From: Pseudonocardia alaniniphila
Lineage (GTDB): Bacteria; Actinomycetota; Actinomycetes; Mycobacteriales; Pseudonocardiaceae
Assembly: GCF_022524485.1 (NCBI RefSeq)
Contig: NZ_JAKXMK010000007.1
Coordinates: 62,001 to 126,000 of the forward strand
Reading direction: 5' to 3'
Length of the DNA stretch: 64,000 bases
Shown: in pieces, positions 43,024 to 52,595 of the stretch
Numbering within the stretch: position 1 is the stretch's first letter
Layout of the letters: the number at the start of each line of letters is the position of its first letter
Position numbers and translations under genes: made by a program
Notes under the pieces: model-generated
The model's input: only the letters and a program-made list of their open reading frames with translations
The model's database searches: none
Told to the model about the DNA's origin: nothing

Positions 43024-43362
43024 ATGAATGCGGACGATCACCTCGCGGCCTTCTGCCGGACGCTGCCCCAGCTACGGGCTGCGGCCGGTCGGCAGGGTCT
43101 CGCCGGCGAGCTCGCCGCCGTCCTCGCCGACGTTCGGACGGGTTCGCCCGTCGCGGATCTGCTGCCACGCCTCGGGATCCCGGCCGACGCCCTGCGCGGG
43201 GGTTACCAGTCGGTGCCCGGGCTCCGCGGGCGGCCGACCGGCGAGGTCTACGCCTGCCCCTGGCAGGCGTGCGACCGGGCGGTGCGGCGGCAACCGGGAG
43301 GACCCGTCCCGGACGAACGGTGCTGGGTGCTCGACGAACCCCTGCGCCCGGGCCGCGGATGA
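43024..43362 (+). CDS. Small protein with C-terminal Cys cluster
   Basis: 112 aa, not recognised. An alpha-helical N-terminus (HLAAFCRTLPQLRAAAGRQG) precedes a Cys-containing tail: YACPWQACDRAVRR and DERCWVLDEPL. A single knuckle could bind zinc. The ATG at 43024 has AGGA 8 nt upstream. It starts 27 bp from the divergent CHAT gene and overlaps the next membrane-protein gene by 4 nt, suggesting an adaptor or regulatory subunit in a CHAT-associated operon. Confidence 0.7.
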   Translation: MNADDHLAAFCRTLPQLRAAAGRQGLAGELAAVLADVRTGSPVADLLPRLGIPADALRGGYQSVPGLRGRPTGEVYACPWQACDRAVRRQPGGPVPDERCWVLDEPLRPGRG

Positions 43363-44240
43363 CGTCCTTCTTCGGGGAGCTGGGCAAACGGCTCGCCGAG
43401 AAGTGGATCTCGCTGCTGCTGTTGCCCAGCCTCCTGCTGGTCGCGGTCGCCGGTGTTGCCGCTGCTCTGGGCCAGTCGTCGGCGCTGGACGCCCGCCTGC
43501 TCGCCACCACGGTGGACACCTGGTTCCGGGCGGTCGGCGCGCTCCCCGTGGCGTCCCAGGTTCTTCTCCTGGGCGTGCTGCTCCTCGCGTGCAGCGGGAT
43601 CGGGCTCACCGTCCGTGCGCTGTCGGGCCTGACCCAACGGCTGTGGCTGGGCGCGTGGGGACGCCCGGCGCGGCTCGTGAGCGATCGGCTCGTGGAACGG
43701 CGCCGGAGGCGATGGGACTCCGCTGACGCCGCCGCCTGGACAGCGGATCAGCAGGGCACCGTCGAGCAGTTCCACAGCAGCGCGGCACGTCGCAACGCGA
43801 TCTCCTTGTCCCGGCCCTCCCGCCCCACCTGGATGGGCGACCAGCTCGCCGCTGTCGAGGCCCGTGTGCATCACCAGTACGGCGCCGACCTCGAATCGTG
43901 GTGGCCGCGGCTCTGGCTCGTCGTCGACGACTCGACGAGAAGCGAGCTGAGGGCGGCGCGGTCGGTGTTCGACGCTGCCGCGCTGCACGCCAGCTGGGCG
44001 GTGGGCTACCTCGTCGTCGCCGCCTTCTGGTGGCCGTCGGCCCTGATCGCGGTCGGGGTGTGGACCACGGGCCGGCTCCGCGGCCGCGCTGCCGTGCAGA
44101 CCTACGCCACGCTGATCGAATCCGCCGTGGACGTGAACAAGAGTGCCCTCGCCCGCCGTCTCGATCTGCTGGAGGACGAGGAGAGCTTCGGCAGCGCAGT
44201 GGGGCACCGGGTCACCGACGTCTTCCGGAAGGCGACCTGA
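43359..44240 (+). CDS. Uncharacterised membrane protein in CHAT-associated operon
   Basis: 293 aa, not recognised. Two N-terminal membrane segments (about residues 17-37 and 63-85), a central cytoplasmic region with RRRRRWDSADAAAWTADQQG and HHQYGADLESWWPRLWLVVDD, and a further hydrophobic hairpin at about 205-240. The ATG at 43359 overlaps the upstream stop (ATGA). The amphipathic N-terminus FFGELGKRLAEKWISLLLLP might associate with membranes on its own. Candidate effector or anchor for the neighbouring protease (inference). Confidence 0.7.
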   Translation: MTSFFGELGKRLAEKWISLLLLPSLLLVAVAGVAAALGQSSALDARLLATTVDTWFRAVGALPVASQVLLLGVLLLACSGIGLTVRALSGLTQRLWLGAWGRPARLVSDRLVERRRRRWDSADAAAWTADQQGTVEQFHSSAARRNAISLSRPSRPTWMGDQLAAVEARVHHQYGADLESWWPRLWLVVDDSTRSELRAARSVFDAAALHASWAVGYLVVAAFWWPSALIAVGVWTTGRLRGRAAVQTYATLIESAVDVNKSALARRLDLLEDEESFGSAVGHRVTDVFRKAT

Positions 44241-44265
44241 CCCACCGTGTCGCCCCGCCGTCGTG

Positions 44266-45888
44266 GTGCTGCGCAGTGTTCATTTGACGGACCGTGATCT
44301 TTCCGCAAAGGTCCTGCCGCACCCTGCGTCCGCTGGGCGATGGTCCGATGCCTGGAGGTCCGCGGTTCCCCGCAGTCTGATCGTCGCGTCATGGGTCGTC
44401 GGCATCGCCGGGATCGCGGTGGCCGTGGCGCTCGCCCCGTACGACCTGTCGAGCAGGGCACTCGTGGTCGCCATGGCCTGCTCCCCGCTGATGACCACCC
44501 TCGCCGCGTCCGTCCGGAGCACCCGAGCGGGCGGCGCCGCGATCGTCGTCGCAGGCATCGTCATCGCCGGCGTGGGCGTCGCGACCACAGTCAGCACCGA
44601 CGCGCTGCACCTGTTCCGCCTGGACTTCCCGCTCACACAGGTGGCCATGAACGCGGCGACGGTGCTGGCCCCCCTCGGGCTGGTGGTGGTCGGCGCCGTC
44701 CTGGTCGTGGCCGGGCTGGCTGCTCTGCTCCGTGACCGGTTGCTCGGCGCGATAGCCGCGGCGATCACGGTCGTCACTGCCCTGCTGTACGCGATCGCGC
44801 TGCTCGGGCTCGCCGTCCAGCCCCTGGCGTATCGCGGCGGAAGCGTCCAGAACGCCCCTATCGTGGCCGCGGCCGTCGTCGGCGTGGCTGCACTGCTGCT
44901 GGTGGTCGTCGCCACCCGGTGGTGGTCTCTCCCGGCCCGCACGAACGGTCCCCGCCCGGCAGCGCCCGCACTGGCGTCCGCCTCCGGCCGGCGAGTGGCC
45001 CGGTGGATCCTCGTGGGCGCGATCGTCCTGGTAGGGGCGGGCGCCGGTTGGGCCGGGTACTCGCAGGTGGGCAACCGCCTGGAGCTCGCGGAACTGTTCC
45101 CCGACCCGGCGCTCGCCGCCTGCGTCCGCTCAGCGGTCGACGACATGGGCAGCGATCGCGTGTCGGAGCGGGAGCTGAACAGCGTCTTCCACCTGGCGTG
45201 CAACGGCGACCTGCCACAGGGTGGGCGGATAGCGACCCTGGACGGGCTCGACCACCTGCCGAACCTGGTGGACCTGGACCTGTCGGGCAACGACGTCGGC
45301 GAGCTGTCCGGCCTGGCGCAGGCGCCGCAGCTGACGCGTCTGACACTGACGAACAACGCCGTCCGCGACCTGGGCCCACTGGCCGGCCTCACCTCGTTGC
45401 AGGAGCTGGGCCTGTCCGGCAACCAGGTGACCGACATCGCCCCGCTCACAGGACTGACCCAGCTCCGCTTTCTCGGGCTGTCGGGAAACGCGATCATCGA
45501 CCTCGGGCCGCTGGCGTCACTGGCCGCCCTCACCGAACTCGATGTCAGCAACAACCAGGTCGCCGACGTCACCCCGCTCGCAGGGTTGTCCCACCTGGAC
45601 AAGCTGCGGTTGGGACGCGACCTCATCACCGATCCGAGCGCGCTTCAGGCGCTGCCGGCCCTCACCACATTGGACGTGTCCGGCAACCGGATCCGTGACG
45701 CGGCCACGCTCGCCGGATGCCGAGCCGTCGAGGAGCTGTCGATCGGCGGCAACCCCCTGACCGACGTCGGCCCACTCCGGGACATGCCCGCGCTGGAGGG
45801 CGTCGACCTGTCGGAGAGTGATTCCACCCGGCTCACAGGAATCGAGGTCCTGCGCGCGAAGGGAATATTCGTCGGCGGCCTCGCGTGA
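44266..45888 (+). CDS. Seven-TM membrane protein with internalin-type leucine-rich repeats
   Basis: About 540 aa. Seven hydrophobic segments (residues 30-275) are followed by an LRR domain (about 324-520) of nine 22-residue repeats of internalin type, for example LTSLQELGLSGNQVTDIAPL and LTQLRFLGLSGNAIIDLGPL. A capping helix with two Cys (LAACVRSAVDD, FHLACNGDL) precedes the repeats. This layout suggests a membrane-bound recognition protein with its LRR outside the cell. It lies 25 nt after the previous gene, in the same operon. The start is uncertain: GTG 44263 or 44266, each with no strong ribosome site. Confidence 0.82.
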   Translation: MLRSVHLTDRDLSAKVLPHPASAGRWSDAWRSAVPRSLIVASWVVGIAGIAVAVALAPYDLSSRALVVAMACSPLMTTLAASVRSTRAGGAAIVVAGIVIAGVGVATTVSTDALHLFRLDFPLTQVAMNAATVLAPLGLVVVGAVLVVAGLAALLRDRLLGAIAAAITVVTALLYAIALLGLAVQPLAYRGGSVQNAPIVAAAVVGVAALLLVVVATRWWSLPARTNGPRPAAPALASASGRRVARWILVGAIVLVGAGAGWAGYSQVGNRLELAELFPDPALAACVRSAVDDMGSDRVSERELNSVFHLACNGDLPQGGRIATLDGLDHLPNLVDLDLSGNDVGELSGLAQAPQLTRLTLTNNAVRDLGPLAGLTSLQELGLSGNQVTDIAPLTGLTQLRFLGLSGNAIIDLGPLASLAALTELDVSNNQVADVTPLAGLSHLDKLRLGRDLITDPSALQALPALTTLDVSGNRIRDAATLAGCRAVEELSIGGNPLTDVGPLRDMPALEGVDLSESDSTRLTGIEVLRAKGIFVGGLA

Positions 45889-46188
45889 CAGCTCGAAGGC
45901 ATTTCGTATCGCTGACCTGTGGAAATTCGAAAATGCTCTGGAAAAAGGCGGATCGGTACGGTCACAGCGCCGACACGCAGTGCGGCAATCCAGGACGGCT
46001 GTGATCCGGATCATGGCATGCGGTTGCGAGTCGTCTGGCAGGGTGGCCGGGTGCTGCTCGCCGGAGCAGGTATCGCGCAGCGGTCACTCGCTGAACACGC
46101 CACGATACGCAATGGCCGCGGCCACGGTGATTGTCGACTGCCGCTCCTCCCGGCGGGAGCGAGCGCTGGACGTGAGGAAGGGCCCCGC

Positions 46189-47346
46189 GTGAGCTTGCAG
46201 CGCATTCACAAGGGCGAGCTGGAACGCCCGGTCGCCCCGGCTCCGGCACTACGGCGGACAGGACCGCGCGGGTTGGCAGGTCTCGTGTTGCAGCTGCAGC
46301 GCACCGCCGGCAACGCCGCTGTCACGAGCTCATTGTCGGGCGGCGGAACGTTGATCCCCTCGGATCCGGCCGTGGAGGCAGCGGGAGAGACTGCGCGAGG
46401 CCGCCGCCGCCGGCCTCAGACGGAGACTGCGGGGCAGGTGGCGCAAGATCGACGCCGATCGCCTCAGGAGAAGTTCACCGGCGCGGTAGGTGCGCAGGAC
46501 TGGGCGGAGGTCGCGCAACTGCTCTCCGACATTGCGCCTGTCGAAGGTGACGCCTCGTCCTGGCTGCTGGGGCATCCGTGGATGTTCGATGCGCTCGATG
46601 CGCTCACGGCCGACCAATTGCGCTACGTCGACGACGCCACCCGCCGGCTGGACCTCGATGTGTCCCTCCCACGTGAGGCGATCACGGTGGTGTTGATGGG
46701 GAAGGGCGTATTCGACGAACAGGCCGAGCCCGGCAGGGGCTACGGCGAGGTCACGGTGCAGCGGGAAGGACTGGTCCAGGACGGCAGGAGGGCGAGGGAC
46801 GGTCGATACAGGTACGGGTTCCAAGTCGCCTTCCAGCCGAGCGACGCGGTGGACGCCGAGGAGATCGCCTTCATCCAGACCGTCCAGGTGATCGACTCCG
46901 ATACAAAGGCCAACCTGAGCCCGAACAGCGAGACGCGGATGATCCGGGATCGCACCAAGATCGACCGCTTGAACGGCAAGGAGCAGGGCTGGTACGGCAT
47001 GAAGGACGACGGGAGCGGCCAGGCCAACTTCACCCCGTGGGTGCGCGGCGGCACGACGCCGGCCTCGATGTACGACTATCCATCGTGGACTCAGCCCAGC
47101 TGTGAATGGTCGTTCGAGACGTCAGTGGTCTGCCGTAAAGGCGCTGATGCGGGGAAGGTCTACGCGGTGATCCATTGGGGCTTCACCGTGGCCGCGGACC
47201 TCAAGATCGCCCCCAAGCCGCATCAGATCTTCAACAAGCCCAGCCGAACGTTCGGCTCGGCCATCAACGCCTGGAACAGCCAGACCAAATTGTCTGCGGG
47301 AAGCCGCAACGCACCTGGTCAGAAACCGCTTCCGGAGCTGCGATGA
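46189..47346 (+). CDS. eCIS-type cargo protein with LQRTAGNAAV leader
   Basis: 385 aa. The N-terminal leader contains GLVLQLQRTAGNAAV (about residues 31-45), a motif common at the start of actinobacterial proteins tied to extracellular contractile injection systems and DUF4157 proteins. A disordered Arg/Gln-rich linker follows (residues 60-100), then a folded domain with YRYGFQVAFQPSD, DTKANLSPNSETRMI and a Trp-rich C-terminus (VIHWGFTVAADLK, INAWNSQ). No signal peptide or membrane segment, as expected for injected cargo. GTG 46189 has GAGGAAGG upstream. It overlaps the next gene (ATGA). No eCIS sheath, tube or baseplate genes are in the window. Confidence 0.72.
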   Translation: MSLQRIHKGELERPVAPAPALRRTGPRGLAGLVLQLQRTAGNAAVTSSLSGGGTLIPSDPAVEAAGETARGRRRRPQTETAGQVAQDRRRSPQEKFTGAVGAQDWAEVAQLLSDIAPVEGDASSWLLGHPWMFDALDALTADQLRYVDDATRRLDLDVSLPREAITVVLMGKGVFDEQAEPGRGYGEVTVQREGLVQDGRRARDGRYRYGFQVAFQPSDAVDAEEIAFIQTVQVIDSDTKANLSPNSETRMIRDRTKIDRLNGKEQGWYGMKDDGSGQANFTPWVRGGTTPASMYDYPSWTQPSCEWSFETSVVCRKGADAGKVYAVIHWGFTVAADLKIAPKPHQIFNKPSRTFGSAINAWNSQTKLSAGSRNAPGQKPLPELR

Positions 47347-47906
47347 ACCGACTCGAGCGGCTGCTCGCCGACGCTCGGGTCGGCGTGCTTGCCGAAGAGT
47401 CCTCCGCCTTCCACGAGGCGCGCTTCGACAGCGCGCAAGAGCGTGAGACGGCCACTGACCTGCTTGCGGCCAGCCCAGGTCCGACCGCGCTGTTGCTGCT
47501 GCTCGCGCTGCGCCGCGAGGCACCGGAGGCCTACGCGGCCGTGCCGGCGTCGGCCCGTGCCGAGACGCTCGCGGCGGCGCTGCGCGAGTATGCCGTGCTC
47601 AACGACTTCGGCTACCTCGACGAGGACGGCAACAGCTTCGACCGGGAGGCCGCCCGAGCGCTGCTCGAACTCGGCACCGACGCTGTCCCGGCGCTGCGGC
47701 CGTTGCTGGACGACCTTCAACCCGGCCCTCTCGCCGGGTCGGAGGAGTCGACCATCGCCTACATACTCGGGCTGCGTCGCGCCGACTTCGCCTACAACTA
47801 TCTCGCCCGAATCCTCGGTTGCCGCCCCGAGTTCGATCCCGATCCGATGATTCGCGACGACCATCTGGCCGCGATGCGCACCCGGCTCGACGCGGAGCGC
47901 CGCTGA
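47343..47906 (+). CDS. Helical repeat protein coupled to the cargo gene (immunity-like)
   Basis: 187 aa, soluble and mostly helical, with HEAT-like segments (ALLELGTDAVPALRPLLDDL). ESTIAYILGLRRADFAYNYL is a notable hydrophobic helix. The ATG at 47343 overlaps the stop of the cargo gene, so both are made together. Position and size suit an immunity protein or chaperone, but no domain is recognised and the role is inferred from arrangement only. Confidence 0.65.
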   Translation: MNRLERLLADARVGVLAEESSAFHEARFDSAQERETATDLLAASPGPTALLLLLALRREAPEAYAAVPASARAETLAAALREYAVLNDFGYLDEDGNSFDREAARALLELGTDAVPALRPLLDDLQPGPLAGSEESTIAYILGLRRADFAYNYLARILGCRPEFDPDPMIRDDHLAAMRTRLDAERR

Positions 47907-47917
47907 GCAACCGCGTG

Positions 47918-49498
<1,581 letters not shown>

Positions 49499-49607
49499 CT
49501 ATACGTTGACAGTGGCGGGGAGTGGAGAACTCCTCGCCTTTGTCTTGTGATCAACCGCCGACCGCGAGTCTCGTCGATCTGCCGTGGCGAGGTTTCGCGT
49601 GAGTAGC

Positions 49608-50549
49608 TCACGTCAGCTGTGGCAGGACCTGGTCGGCGAAGAACTCCCAGTGGTCCACGTCGTACTGCTGCGGCGTCTGGAGGTAGACGCGACTGACGCC
49701 GGCTTCCGCGAACAGCCCTATGCGGTCGACCACCTGTCCCGGAGAGCCGACCAGTCCGTGCTTCAGCATGCAGGACCGGTAGGACGGGTTCGCCCCGGCG
49801 TCGGAGCGGCGGGTGACTTCGGCGTCATCGCGGCCGCAGGCCAGCAGCAGGATCGCGGATCGGCGCAGGGTCGAGGGATCGCGGTCGATCTTCTCGCAAG
49901 CGGCATCCAGGCGGGCAGTCTGCGGCGGTATCTCCTCGAGTGCAGGGAAGTCGAAGTTGTACTCGTCGGCGTATTGCGCGGCCAGGCGCGGCGTCTTCTT
50001 CGGTCCGTGTCCGCCGATGATGATCGGTGGCCTCGGGCTCTGCACCGGCTTGGGCAACGCAGGCGAGTCGATCAACTGGTAGTACCTGCCCTGGTAGGTG
50101 AACGTCTCGCCCTCGGCGGTCTCCCACAGGCCGGTGATCACCGCGAGCTGTTCCTCGAACCGGTCGAAGCGTTCGCCCAGGTCGGGGAACGGGATGCCGT
50201 AGGCGCGATGCTCGGGCTCGTACCACCCGACACCGAAGCCGAAGTCCACACGCCCACCGCTCATCTGATCGACCTGGGCAACCGTGATGGCCAGCGGCCC
50301 GGGATACCGGAACGTCGCGGCGGTCACCAGGGTGCCGAGCCGGATGTAGCGCGTTTCCCCGGCAAGTGCACCCAGCGTCACCCAGGCGTCACTGGATCCA
50401 GGCAGCAACCCTGCGATGTCCCCCACCGCCCGATAATGATCAGATCGGAAGAAACCGGCCAGTCCACAATCCTCAGCAATCATCGCGGTCGTGACGAGAT
50501 CTTTGTCGGTCGACCCTTGCTGGGGGTTGGTGAAAACGTGGCATTCCAT
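49608..50549 (-). CDS. LLM-class F420-dependent oxidoreductase
   Basis: 313 aa luciferase-like TIM barrel. Conserved features are AEDCGLAGFFRSDHY, LGTLVTAATFRYPGPLAITV, DQMSGGRVDFGFGVGWYEPEH and PPIIIGGHGPKKTPRLAAQYAD in two parts. These are typical of F420-dependent reductases/dehydrogenases of actinobacteria. The substrate is unknown. ATG 50549 has GAAGAGG 8 nt upstream. It probably belongs with the adjacent SnoaL-like and monooxygenase genes in secondary oxidation of an aromatic compound. Confidence 0.9.
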   Translation of the reverse strand: MECHVFTNPQQGSTDKDLVTTAMIAEDCGLAGFFRSDHYRAVGDIAGLLPGSSDAWVTLGALAGETRYIRLGTLVTAATFRYPGPLAITVAQVDQMSGGRVDFGFGVGWYEPEHRAYGIPFPDLGERFDRFEEQLAVITGLWETAEGETFTYQGRYYQLIDSPALPKPVQSPRPPIIIGGHGPKKTPRLAAQYADEYNFDFPALEEIPPQTARLDAACEKIDRDPSTLRRSAILLLACGRDDAEVTRRSDAGANPSYRSCMLKHGLVGSPGQVVDRIGLFAEAGVSRVYLQTPQQYDVDHWEFFADQVLPQLT

Positions 50550-50782
50550 GCAGAGAGCACCTCTTCGGGGGGTTGTATATCGACGAGCGCATGTGAGGTG
50601 GTGGACTTTCATCCGCGCGCTCTGACAGTAACAGTCCCGTGGGTGCTCTATCGCTGGTCAATATCCATTCGAGACCCGGTGGCCGCGCGCTGAACGTTCT
50701 CGTGGCGGGCGGAGCTGCCAGTACGTATCTGTTGGTATTTCTGCTGTTACTACTGGAACCCGGACCTGAGGAAGGAAAGCGG

Positions 50783-51217
50783 TTACGCCGGTGCGGACCG
50801 ATCATCGGTGGCGAACGCTCTGGCCACGGCGAGGCTGTCCTCGTAGACGTGGTGACGCGTGATCAGTCCGTGCTCGACCGTCAGGTGCAGGGCGAAGGCC
50901 GCGACGTAGCGGCGGCCGGTCGTTTTCGCGGTGTTGTGGAACCTGCCCAGCACCATCGCGTCGGTTCCGTCGACGAGCACGGCGCCGACCGTCGCGGAGC
51001 TCTCGTCCGGAACGTGGTTCTCTGCGATGAGACGGAAGTGGTCGGCCACGCCCGCCGGGGTGGAGCGGTGCCGGATCCAGGGCACGGTCTGCGAATAGTC
51101 GCCATCGGGCCAGTCGAGCATCCAGTCCACGTCGTCGGCGTAGAGCTCTGCGATCTTCTCGATGTCGCCGGCCGCAACGCGGCGGAGCAGCTCGTCGACC
51201 GTCTCCCGGGTGTCCAT
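50783..51217 (-). CDS. SnoaL/NTF2-like protein
   Basis: 144 aa NTF2-like cone fold (ETVDELLRRVAAGDIEKIAE, YADDVDWMLDWPDGD, FHNTAKTTGRRYVAAF, EDSLAVARAFA). SnoaL-like proteins act as isomerases, cyclases or dehydratases in catabolism or polyketide pathways, or have no catalytic role. The ATG at 51217 is preferred over upstream starts because the NTF2 fold begins directly after it. It is divergent from the universal stress protein gene. Confidence 0.82.
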   Translation of the reverse strand: MDTRETVDELLRRVAAGDIEKIAELYADDVDWMLDWPDGDYSQTVPWIRHRSTPAGVADHFRLIAENHVPDESSATVGAVLVDGTDAMVLGRFHNTAKTTGRRYVAAFALHLTVEHGLITRHHVYEDSLAVARAFATDDRSAPA

Positions 51218-51586
51218 GTGAACAGCTTTGCCGGGCAGCGGCGGCGGGTCGATGACCTCCCGGGTAATGCCGGACCGGCACAGGTGCGCCGATCGCATGA
51301 TCGAAGGAATGCCGGCAATCGCCCGGTCGGTCCCTTATGTGCTGTTATGTGTTGGGCTGTGTCGATTGCCGTTGGGCCTGTAAGCATTCCGTCAGAAAGT
51401 GTGGATGAATCGTCCCTGATTGCAGCACGTAGGTATGGTGCGATGTGTCACACCGGACGTCATCTCGTGTTGATATCGCATATCGGACCACGCGGCCAAT
51501 CGGGTCGCGACATTCTCATCTCGGCCGGGTGTATTCACGTATCCGTTTTGCGGTTGCGTCAGGGTAAATGAACGGAGAAACGGATC
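51218..51586. other. Divergent promoter region between SnoaL-like and Usp genes
   Basis: About 370 bp without a gene and with lower GC than its flanks (around 51330-51560). The Usp start at 51587 is preceded by CGGAG at 51572-51576. No DosR/DevR-type palindrome was found. Two promoters pointing outward are expected, but no unambiguous -35/-10 pair was assigned. Confidence 0.4.
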
Positions 51587-52552
51587 ATGGAAGTAGGTAA
51601 TGACGCCTCGTGCAACGTGATCGGCTCCCGGGGGTCGGCAAGTCGCAACGGCATGAATTACGTGGTTGCGTACTCACCGGGCAACGGTGGCAGGGCGGCG
51701 CTCGCTGCGGCCCGCCTGTTCTCCTCCGCGGACGTGTCGCTGACCGTGTGCACGATCATCCCGGAGGTGGAAGGCTATCCGAACACTTCCCTGTGGAGGG
51801 CCGCGGCGGAGGGGCTCGGCGAGGCGAAATCATTCCTCGGGGACGAGGTGAACGCCGTGTACATCACCCGCACCGCGAGCTCACCGGCCGAGGGGATCCT
51901 CGCGCTGGTCGCCGAACTCGACGCCGGCATGGTGGTCCTCGGCGCGGGCTCGGGTGGATCGATTCGCCGGTTCTCCACCGGGAGTGTCACCGGCGACCTA
52001 CTACCTGCCACGCAGGTGCCGACGGTGCTCGCCCCGTGCGGCTACCACTCGGAGCACCGGGTGCGGTTGCGGCAGATCGTCTATGCGTACGACGAGCCGA
52101 GGCCGTCGCAGCCGGTGGTTGCCTCGGCGGCTCAACTCGCGGTGCGTCACGGGCTGACCCAGCCGATTCTGGTCACCGTCGTCGACGGGGACCGCCTCGG
52201 GACGATGCACTGGGAGCAGGGAGAGGTACAGCTCATCGGTTCCACCTCCCGCACCGACGCAATGAAGATCATGTGCAACGTGCCGGTGCCGACTGTCGTG
52301 GTACCCATTCGCGACCACGCTTCGAGCGAACAGAGGTTGTCGGCATACCACTGCATCACGTGCGAGATAGAGGGCCGCGACCTCGATCCCGAGCCGGCCT
52401 GCTGGAGTTGTGGGGGCCCGACCGTCGTCACCAGCCGTCCGCTCCTGCACACCTCCGGCCCATTGCCGGACAAGTCGAAGGTGACCCCGCGCAAGGCGCC
52501 GGCTGCGAATGTGCCCGGCGCGGCTGAAGCATCGCGGCGCGGGGCAACGTAG
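51587..52552 (+). CDS. Universal stress protein with zinc-ribbon-like C-terminal tail
   Basis: 321 aa. The N-terminal Usp domain (residues 22-165) begins MNYVVAYSPGNGGRAALAAA and carries the ATP-binding signature GAGSGGSIRRFSTGSVTGDL with PTVLAPCG. A second, partial Usp-like half follows to about residue 250. The tail has CITCEIEGRDLDPEPACWSC (Cys-x2-Cys and Cys-x2-Cys), a probable zinc ribbon, then a Pro/Lys-rich end. It may be an ATP- or redox-sensing stress protein. ATG 51587 with CGGAG upstream. Confidence 0.85.
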   Translation: MEVGNDASCNVIGSRGSASRNGMNYVVAYSPGNGGRAALAAARLFSSADVSLTVCTIIPEVEGYPNTSLWRAAAEGLGEAKSFLGDEVNAVYITRTASSPAEGILALVAELDAGMVVLGAGSGGSIRRFSTGSVTGDLLPATQVPTVLAPCGYHSEHRVRLRQIVYAYDEPRPSQPVVASAAQLAVRHGLTQPILVTVVDGDRLGTMHWEQGEVQLIGSTSRTDAMKIMCNVPVPTVVVPIRDHASSEQRLSAYHCITCEIEGRDLDPEPACWSCGGPTVVTSRPLLHTSGPLPDKSKVTPRKAPAANVPGAAEASRRGAT

Positions 52553-52595
52553 CCCGGCGTCGTGCAATCAAGCTGAGCGTTCAGTCCTGGTAGTT

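Noticed and set aside
45889..47906. Complete eCIS locus around the cargo-like gene
   Set aside because: No sheath, tube, spike, baseplate or AAA ATPase gene occurs in the flanking sequence; only the cargo-type leader is present.
51218..51586. DosR/DevR box upstream of the universal stress protein
   Set aside because: I searched for the GGGAC...GTCCC palindrome and found none in the region.
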